Source of the DNA: Reticulitermes lucifugus
Lineage: Eukaryota; Arthropoda; Insecta; Blattodea; Rhinotermitidae
Reading direction: 5' to 3'
Length of the DNA stretch: 24,108 nt
Assembly (NCBI GenBank): GCA_026260175.1
Contig: JAKCWW010009306.1
Coordinates: 1 to 24,108, forward strand
Shown: piece by piece, positions 18,191 to 24,108 of the stretch
Layout of the letters: each line of letters starts with the position of its first letter
Position numbering within the stretch: position 1 is the first letter of the stretch
Made by a program: the position numbers and the translations under genes
The notes under the pieces: model-generated
What the model saw: the letters and a program-made list of their open reading frames with translations, nothing else
The model's database searches: none
Told to the model about the DNA's origin: nothing

Positions 18191-19065
18191 TTTATTGGAT
18201 ATGTCGCCAGTCTAATCTTTTCTCATTTATCACGTGTCTCGTATGTTTTCGCTCACTTTCAAAAATAAAACCTGCTGCTGAAACATTTTAACGTAATTGT
18301 AATTTGGTTCGCTGTTTGGAACAGGTACATCTGGAAAGTTTCATCTAAATTTACGACGAAACTTCGTGTAGCAAATTTATTTTGGTATGCATCGTACAGA
18401 AATTCGCATAGCGACTACAGATGAGATACAGGGCCCTGACACATTCTCCGATAAGTATTGTGGGAAAAAGCCTGCACGTGGGCTAGATGTATACCCGAAG
18501 CAACCCGATGGGGGTGACCAGCGATTGGAGTCATTTACAATAATGGCACTGTAGCTAACTTCTAGAGATTAATAGATTTACCGCGTCTCCAAGCGTAGGA
18601 AATTATAAACTCGGCATGTGTGTGCATGATAGCCGACAGCCTGGCTCTCTTGTAGCAGCTGGTGACTGAAAGGCTGGAACGAGCAGTCTTGCTACCCATG
18701 CATATTCGGCTGAAACAAGAGTGTTCACTTGCAGTACTTCTGCAAAGTATGTCATGGAAAATATGTCGCCGAAAGTTTTATAAAACATATTCCGCGTCAA
18801 GTGAGGAGAACAGAAGAATATAAGAACCGTGTAAAACTCCGAACGACAGTTTCAAAGCTGGACAAAAACAAAATGCGAGAACTTATATTTTCTGATATGA
18901 GACGTGTTTTATACTAAGTAGCAATATAAACAGCAGAAACAATTGGTACTGGTGTTACGCTAATACACAAGTTGTTCACGAAGTTCCTTTAGTAGTAGTC
19001 TTGTGTGCAATGAGTCCGTAAAAAATCATGGGGCACGTCTTTTTAAAATAACCCTATTCTGAGAG
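18191..19065. other. Mostly non-coding; one weak exon candidate
   Basis: Apart from a possible short exon at 18735-18917 (listed separately) I see no gene or repeat that I can support. Confidence 0.4.
18735..18917 (+). other. Candidate terminal exon with half zinc finger
   Basis: An acceptor-like TTCACTTGCAG ends at 18734. The frame that follows reads YFCKVCHGKYVAESFIKHIP, then basic sequence RQVRRTEEYKNRVKLRTT and LDKNKMRELIFSDMRRVLY before TAA. CKVC and the His 12 residues later look like the first three ligands of a C2H2 finger, but the spacing is 11 where 12 is usual and no fourth ligand follows at 3-5 residues. It is charged and soluble-looking, unlike neighbouring junk frames. It could be a host exon, a transposon-encoded exon, or chance. 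No polyadenylation signal AATAAA lies close behind, though the sequence is A-rich. Confidence 0.25.
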
Positions 19066-19085
19066 TTACGTTAAATTAATTGTGG
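19066..19085. repeat. 20-bp target-site duplication, left
   Basis: TTACGTTAAATTAATTGTGG, repeated exactly at 19378-19397. Up to three of the leading bases may belong to the SINE tail on the right side. Confidence 0.92.
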
Positions 19086-19377
19086 GCCGGGATAGCGTAG
19101 TCGGTATAGCGACTCGCTACGGGCTGGACGGTCCGGGGATCGAATCCCGGAGGAGGGGCTAGATTTTCCGCACCCGTCCAGACCGGCCGTGCGGCCCACC
19201 CAGCCTCCTATAAAATGGGTACCGGGTCTCTTTCGCGGAGGTAAAGCGGCCGGGGCGTGGAGTTGACCACCCACCCTCATCTAGTGCCAGGGTTAAAGAA
19301 AGAGTAGAGCTATACCTCTACTCCCCCTCTGGGCCTTCATGGACCGTTCTAGGGAGAACTTTACCTTTACTTTACCT
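19086..19377 (+). mobile_element. tRNA-derived SINE with intact A and B boxes
   Basis: The head has TAGCGTAGTCGG at 19093-19104, fitting the Pol III A box TRGCNNAGYNGG, and GGATCGAATCC at 19137-19147, fitting the B box GGWTCRANNCC. They are spaced as in a tRNA gene. A GGC/GC-rich body follows, and the 3' end reads GGGCCTTCATGGACCG and finishes in repeated TTTACC units. Long, exact 20-bp duplications flank it, so the copy is recent and was inserted by target-primed reverse transcription. It is not a functional tRNA gene because the acceptor stem does not close. A minus-strand open frame across it is a by-product. The 3' part resembles the minus-strand SINE at 20.28-20.56 kb. Confidence 0.92.
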
Positions 19378-19397
19378 TTACGTTAAATTAATTGTGG
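19378..19397. repeat. 20-bp target-site duplication, right
   Basis: Identical copy of 19066-19085, directly after the TTTACC tail repeats. Confidence 0.92.
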
Positions 19398-20282
19398 CAT
19401 AATTATTCAGTGAATTAACAGAAGAAGAGGTCACGTAGGACAATTCACTTTCTTTGCAAGAAATGAAGGTTAAGTTTGAAGAGAAACTGCTAACATTTCA
19501 AGACAAGACAAGATAAACTTTATTCAGAAGACAAGATGTACGGCCTAATTAGGAGCTGGATGTCGGCCCTTCGAGACCTTTTATTGAAATCAGGTAAGCT
19601 GAACTGCAGGGAAGAAAGGCTCTTATTTCCTGTAGGATGCAGGCTTCGTAGGCGATAATGCTTCCACAACAGCGGCCGTGCTCAGGGACGAGAAAAGTAC
19701 TTCCTGTACTCTGATACTTGTCCGTATTCCTCTCAATGACCTTAACCTGAAAAGAACGCTGACATCTTAGTTCCAAATGTCATGCAACTTTCCATTGATT
19801 AATTCGTTGCAAAGATAGAAGTCCAAAGCCCTGTGTGACCTTTGGCAACTTGTTTCTTGGCGGTGAGTAACTATTAGCCCTACGCCAAACCACAAAACAG
19901 CTGAGTATTAGGTTCTTCTGGGATGTTACTCTATGTCATTACCCGAGCCGTTCACTACGTTTCGAAGGAACGTAATGCATTTATCTTCAATGGTCAGGCC
20001 GACAAAGAATAGCCGGCGCGGGAGAAGGTGTGGTAATAGACATGGTGGGTGGTCGGAAAAGGGGAGGTGTGGGAGAGGCCTGAATGTTAGCTTGACTGCA
20101 ACTATAGCAGTTACAATGCATATCTGTAGGCCAATCTGAACACCTGTAACGTGAAGACGAGAAACGCAGTGGTGATGAGGGAGTACGTGGCTATCGATAT
20201 GCCATAGCGCCTGTCGTATCTCAGAGCTACACATGGAAAATTGTACAAAATTATTTGTCTGAAAACTAACATATGTAAACAG
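19398..20282. other. Non-coding DNA, no recognised feature
   Basis: Open frames at 19549-19776 (minus) and 19926-20354 (minus) have no domain I know, and the second runs into the SINE. AAGACAAGACAAGATAAA near 19,500 is a minor simple repeat. Nothing else stands out. Confidence 0.4.
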
Positions 20283-20561
20283 GTAAAGCAATCCCTGGAC
20301 AGGCCCTGAGGGTTCCAGGAGGTTGAGGCTCCCAGATTTCAAAATAATCGGCACATGAAGGTGGTAAGGTTGTCAGCCCTACGCACCGGCCAACTTTACC
20401 CCCCAAGAAAAATTCCAGGTACTCATTTCTGTTAGAGGCTGATTCGATCCCAGGGCCATAGTGCGGCCGGAAGGATTAAGTCAAAGAAAAATTCCAATAA
20501 CACCATCGGAAATAGAACCCGCGACCTTCCGACTTGTAGCGCAGTGTATTAACATAAGTAC
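20283..20561 (-). mobile_element. tRNA-derived SINE, degraded, minus strand
   Basis: Read on the minus strand from about 20561, the head has TTAATACACTGCGCTACAAG and GGTCGCGGGTTCTATTTCC, which resembles the anticodon arm and a B box with GTTCTA in place of GTTCGA. A body with GGAATTTTTCTTTGACTT, CTTCCGGCCGCACTATGG and GGTGCGTAGGGCTGACAACC follows, and the 3' end reads CAGGGCCTGTCCAGGGATTG then CTTTACC. The 3' end echoes that of the SINE at 19.09-19.38 kb. The A box is not recognisable. No target duplication is obvious, so the borders are approximate. Confidence 0.6.
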
Positions 20562-22079
20562 GGAACACAAAGCTTCGGAAAAATTGCTCTTTTCCTTTCA
20601 CCATGTAGCAGTGGAGAAGCGACTGCTCAGTTTAGTCTGACAGAAAGACTTATTCCCAGTCACTGATTTACTAGGTTTTTCCCCAGCTTTTCAAGTAACA
20701 GATCCAGTTCCCGAAATGTTGTATTCTTTCTTGAATACTATATTATGGGGAAAGTCCAGCTGTAATGAACAGCAACTTTAGAACCCCTTAGAAATGGCTT
20801 ATAATAAAATTTTATGGACACACTGGTTAAAAAGAGACGTTCAAATACTTACATTTTATTCTACTTTCCTTCAACATTTGACGATTTTTACAAAGCTTGG
20901 TATAAACGTAGGTCATAGGGGGCCACCATAATATCCTACAAAAACAATTCAATTCAATTTATTTCAATGGGTAATTTATTAACGTGCAGGCTTAACAGCA
21001 CAAGTGCCAAGAAACAAAACAAAACAAATATGTAGTAAAACAATATAAAAGAAGTACTGAGACAGAAATTCAATATCCTGACAGAACATAGATAACTTGA
21101 TTTAAAAATTCCGCAGCATCATCAGGCCTATGACAGAAAACTATGAAAATCAAACTCCATACATTTGATAAGAGGAAATCTCCCCCTTTTTTTAAAATTA
21201 TATATATATATAATGTATATCAATATATAAATGTGCTGCCTAAGAGACGTATACATTAAAATGTAGATGTAAAAGACGTAAACTATAAAAAAACTTACAA
21301 GTATAAAAATGTGAATATAAAAAATGGAGTCAAACCGTAAGATGTGGATGTATGTGCGGCAGTACTAATGTAAATAACCAGTTTCAATCCTGTACATTAC
21401 ATATGGATCTTCGTGCGACCGGATAAATTGATCCTTAAAGGTAGATCACTTGTGTACACTTTTTCTTGCGCTCCTGTTATTTTATGTAGTATCCACGTAT
21501 ATATGAAAAACTAGGTTTTTTTATTTTGTGTGGATACTGTACAGGAGTTTGCGTATTAGGCACGTATTGTCACTGGTTTTTGTGTTGCTTTAACAGCACT
21601 GCTGTTAAAGCAACAATTTTGACAGGTGGCCAACTACACAGGTTTTACTGCATATTGTAATTGACAGTTGATAAATACTCAGCATTGTCAGACATATCGT
21701 AATTCGTTTTAAAGTTTAAAATAACATGTAATCAGTATCAAATTTTACGCAAATCCGTTCAGCTGTTCTCCAGTTAGCAAACAGAGAGACACGGCAAAGC
21801 AGCAAATTTTCATTGAGAAAGAGCCAGAAAATAATAACTTAACCCTGTGCTCCCGCATGAAAGGAACAAAAAGTCAAATTGTAATCGTTTGATATTAAAT
21901 TTGCTGACATACAGCTACAGTGCTTTCTTCTTCAGCGTTAACAGACCTACGAGAGCAATCGTTTGACCCTGAAGATAATGCGTGACGATCCCTTGAAACG
22001 TAGGTAGCTACTTACCAGCTGACACAGCGCACCAGCCAAGAAGACTGAACCTTCATCAGTACTATTGTGCAAACCTCAC
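20562..22079. other. Non-coding A+T-rich DNA with a short palindrome
   Basis: No gene seen. It contains an A+T-rich stretch with a TATATATA run near 21,200 and a nearly perfect palindrome at 21,583-21,615. An inverted pair AGTATCCAC (about 21,488) and GTGGATACT (about 21,530) lies about 40 bp apart. The segment near 21,740-21,800 (TACGCAAATCCGTTCAGCTG) resembles phrases common in insect retroelement relics, but I cannot assign it. Confidence 0.4.
21583..21615. repeat. Inverted repeat, 16-bp arms, 1-base spacer
   Basis: TGTTGCTTTAACAGCA at 21583-21598 is followed by C and then the exact reverse complement TGCTGTTAAAGCAACA at 21600-21615. It is the second tight perfect palindrome in the window. 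The matching stops at both outer edges. It could be a hairpin or cruciform site, the collapsed remains of a fold-back element, or a fold-back artefact. Confidence 0.95.
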
Positions 22080-22165
22080 ATGTAGCAGAGTCCTTGAGAG
22101 TGTCATAGTTCTTAGCTGGTCAAGAAATTCCCCGCTCTTACGAAACCCGAAGGTTCATTACAGTT
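22080..22165 (-). mobile_element. LINE 3'-tip fragment
   Basis: On the minus strand it reads GTAATGAACCTTCGGGTTTC, then a GGGAATTTCTTGACCAGCTA segment and CAAGGACTCTGCTACATG. This is similar in order and spacing to 22612-22700, the end of the larger LINE copy (AACGGACCTTCGTG, GAATTTATTGACTAGC, GAAGGACTCTGCTCCATG). Only the extreme 3' end of the LINE remains here. Confidence 0.6.
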
Positions 22166-22257
22166 TTAATAGTCTATAGCATCATGTTACAACCGACTAA
22201 ACAAAAACCAACCGAACAACCAATCAAAAAACTAACTAAACGATAAATAACTAATCC

Positions 22258-22571
22258 CAAGGAGCAAAGCATTTCTTCTTCCTCAGCTAGAAAAGAAATT
22301 CCCAGCATTTTACAGAACCCCATCTTCGTAACGGTTTCCCAAGAGCCGGCCACTTGCACGTATCCTGAGCCACATCAATCCAGTCCACACACTCGCAACC
22401 TATTTCTTTAAGATCAATTTTAATATTCCCCTCCCATCTACGACTAGGTCTTCCATGTGGCCTCTTACCTTCAGGTTTCTCTTCCAAAACCCTGTAGACA
22501 CCCCTCCCCTTCCTCATACGTGCCATATGCCGCGTCACTCTCATTTTCCTTGATTTGAGCACCCAGACCAT
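22258..22571 (-). pseudogene. LINE C-terminal and 3'-end fragment
   Basis: From 22571 the minus strand reads VWVLKSRKMRVTRHMARMRK, GRGVYRVLEEKPEGKRPHGR, then PSRRWEGNIKIDLKEIGC and DWIDVAQDTCKWPALGK. This is the characteristic C-terminal tail of endonuclease/reverse transcriptase proteins of arthropod non-LTR retrotransposons. Without its reverse transcriptase domain the piece has no activity. It is open over 94 codons and is therefore less damaged than the adjacent copy's tail. Its 5' end lies next to the (ACTC)-rich tail of that copy, as if a severely 5'-truncated copy had inserted at the tail of another. Confidence 0.85.
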
Positions 22572-22611
22572 TATATTAACTCATTCACTCACTCGCTCAC
22601 TCACTCCATGG
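22572..22611. repeat. (ACTC/CTCA)n simple repeat at LINE tail
   Basis: A CTCATTCACTCACTCGCTCA-type run lies between two LINE fragments. On the minus strand it is a (GAGT)n-like 3' tail, which fits the simple-repeat tails of some LINEs. Confidence 0.75.
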
Positions 22612-23625
22612 AGCAGAGTCCTTCCTGAGAAGCTAACAGGTCCTATGCTAGTCAATAAATTCCCTACATTTTATGGAACACGAAGGTCCGTTACCGCATT
22701 CACAACATCCCGCCACCTGTACCTATCCTGAGCCACAGCAATCCAGTCCATGCCTCCCCATCCCACGTCTTGAAGTTCCATTTTAATGTTATCCTCCCAT
22801 CTATGCCTAGGTTTTCCAAGCGGTTCTTTCCCTCAGGTCTCCCCACTAAACCCTGTATGCACCTCTCTTGTCCCCCATATGTGCCACATACCCCACTTAT
22901 CTTTTTCTTCTTGATTTGAGCACCCGAATAATATTTGGTGAGGAGTACAGATTATAAAGCTCCTCGTTTTGTAGTCTTCTCCACTTCCCTGTTACCTCGT
23001 CCCTCTCAGGCCCAAATACCTTCCTCAGCACCCTATTCTTTGACACCCTCAGCCTATGTTCCTCTTTCAATAAAAGAGACCAAGCTTCACACTCATACAA
23101 AACAACAGGCAAAATTATCATTCTGTGTATCTTGATCGTTATATTTTTGGATAGCAAACTGGAAGACAACAGATTCTGCAGCGAATGATAGCAAGCATTC
23201 CCTGACTTCAATCTACTCTGAATTTCTTCATGAATGGAACTTTCATTTTTTAGCGTTGTTCCCTAATATTTGAACTGTTCCACCCTTTCAAAGGATTGAT
23301 TACCTATCTTTATGTTGTGATTTTGTCCTGCATTCTGATCTCGAGATATGACCATGTACTTAGTTTTCTCAGCATTTACTTCTAGACCATTCTCCTTACT
23401 AGCGACTACTAAAGCAACTGTGTTTTCTTTATAGCATGTACGCTTCCACCCAATATATTAACATTATCAGCATAAACTAGAAGCTGACGTGTACCGTTTA
23501 ATTTCAAGCCCTCCTGGTTTGCCTGAACCCTCCTAATGGCATATTCTGTAGCAAAGTTGAAAAGTAATGGCGGTAAAGCATCTCCTTATTTCAAATAATT
23601 CTTGATAAGAAACCATTATATTACA
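22612..23625 (-). pseudogene. LINE reverse transcriptase, C-terminal half and 3' end
   Basis: Minus strand from about 23625: [19 protein letters not shown], then [36 protein letters not shown], a frame-changed region with EIRMQDK, then SGNACYHSLQNLLSSSLLSK, HRMIILPVVLYECEAWSLLL, EEHRLRVSKNRVLRKVFGPE, RDEVTGKWRRLQNEELYNLY and [15 protein letters not shown]. These match, in order, reverse transcriptase motif 4 (QGD.LSPLLFN), motif 5 (YADD), thumb and C-terminal domain of a non-LTR retrotransposon. The catalytic YADD is YADN (AAT at 23463-23465) and the Gln of QGD is a stop. The longest intact frame is 104 codons. The apurinic endonuclease domain and the first half of the reverse transcriptase are absent, so the copy is 5'-truncated. 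It closely resembles a family I remember from Blattodea. Clade not assigned. Confidence 0.88.
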
Positions 23626-23737
23626 GCAATAATTTGAATTTATGATTGTACCAGGATGATTATAGATCAGTTATTTTTAAAGCGAGTTCACATTCGTCAC
23701 TAACAATCTGAATTGCACTGCTACTCTCACAAGATTT

Positions 23738-23805
23738 CAGCACTGGTCCGCATCCTGAGCCAATTGAATCCAGTCCACGCCCATCCTGTTTCTTTATGAT
23801 CCCTT
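23738..23805 (-). mobile_element. Short LINE 3'-end fragment
   Basis: CGCATCCTGAGCCAATTGAA followed by TCCAGTCCACGCCCATCCTG parallels ATCCTGAGCCACAGCAATCCA at 22,725 and the same segment near 22,363. On the minus strand it corresponds to the DWI.LAQD region of the LINE C-terminus. It is short, so the call rests on about 45 aligned bases. Confidence 0.5.
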
Positions 23806-24108
23806 TATAGCCCACCTTCCTTCCTTCCTTAAAACAAAAAAGCAAGGCCAGGAAATCACCTTGTTCTCTGGGCGTGTCTGTGTCAGCCCCTTTTCACGTG
23901 CCGAAGTTCTAAATTTTCAACTAATTTATTTGCTCCGGTCGGGGGAAAGCAATTCTCCAAGAGAATTTCGTACAGACAATTCGTACCCCTGGCAGGGAAG
24001 ACCCACTTCTCGATTATAATGCTGTTGCTAGGATTCATTCATTCAGTAGTCTGTCTTACGACAGGTCCGTAGCCTCTTCCGAAGCGAGTTCTCCACAGGG
24101 TGCGATCT
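23806..24108. other. Non-coding DNA to window end
   Basis: A short stretch with TTCCTTCCTTCC (near 23,818) and an ATTCATTCATTCAG run near 24,034. The last 60 bases are G+C-richer and could enter another repeat that continues past the window, but I cannot identify it. Confidence 0.35.

Noticed and set aside
19086..19160. Functional tRNA gene on the plus strand
   Set aside because: It has good A and B boxes, but the acceptor arm is missing and it continues into a SINE body flanked by 20-bp duplications.
19926..20354. 142-codon minus-strand frame
   Set aside because: Its upstream part overlaps the SINE at 20.28-20.56 kb, and the remainder shows no recognisable domain.
1..24108. A novel multi-gene system
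   Set aside because: There is no group of intact, co-oriented genes. All recognisable protein signals are broken transposases or reverse transcriptases, so the window is best read as layered repeats in intergenic or intronic DNA.

Overview
This window looks like intergenic DNA from an arthropod genome, most likely a large-genome insect. I infer this from three things: the A+T-rich, intron-like base composition, the lack of any intact host gene, and a repeat content of LINE reverse transcriptase, Tigger/pogo, mariner and tRNA-derived SINE relics. The LINE C-terminal sequence reads like a family I remember from cockroaches and termites (Blattodea). That attribution rests on memory, not on a search.

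Layout. From 1 to 3.6 kb I see only low-complexity DNA. At 3.66-3.90 kb there is a three-copy 79-bp tandem repeat, and at 4.735-4.914 kb an exact 12 x 15-bp minisatellite. A short hammerhead-like core lies near 5.08 kb on the minus strand. A degenerate ~53-bp tandem array (6.49-6.78 kb) is followed directly by a perfect 27-bp-arm palindrome (6.836-6.891 kb). An internally deleted mariner transposase relic lies at 7.15-7.50 kb on the minus strand. From 8.92 to 10.85 kb a 43-bp A/B-alternating minisatellite is split by a 1,191-bp Tigger-like DNA transposon with terminal inverted repeats (TIRs) and a TA target duplication.

The best-preserved element is a 2.69-kb Tigger/pogo transposon (11,702-14,389). 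It has matching TIRs, TA duplications and a nearly full-length transposase pseudogene on the minus strand. A tRNA-derived SINE with a 12-bp target duplication has inserted into it, and that SINE contains the window's run of Ns. Right of the Tigger are a LINE fragment (14.48-14.89 kb), a tiny mariner-type box (15.98-16.05 kb), a 371-bp SINE-like retroposon with a 10-bp target duplication (17.36-17.73 kb), a Tc1/mariner relic (17.80-18.19 kb), a SINE with 20-bp target duplications and intact Pol III A and B boxes (19.09-19.38 kb), a related minus-strand SINE (20.28-20.56 kb), and a cluster of LINE 3' ends plus one reverse transcriptase C-terminal half (22.08-23.8 kb).

No genes here work together in a pathway; the window is a layered record of transposition. 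Insertion order can be read in two places: SINE into Tigger, and Tigger-like element into minisatellite. All transposase and reverse transcriptase frames are broken. I found no convincing host gene, rRNA, functional tRNA, CRISPR array or novel multi-gene system. The most unusual items are the perfect palindrome beside the degenerate array, the A/B array with its transposon, the resemblance of the Tigger ends to a mammalian family (from memory), and two weak exon candidates.
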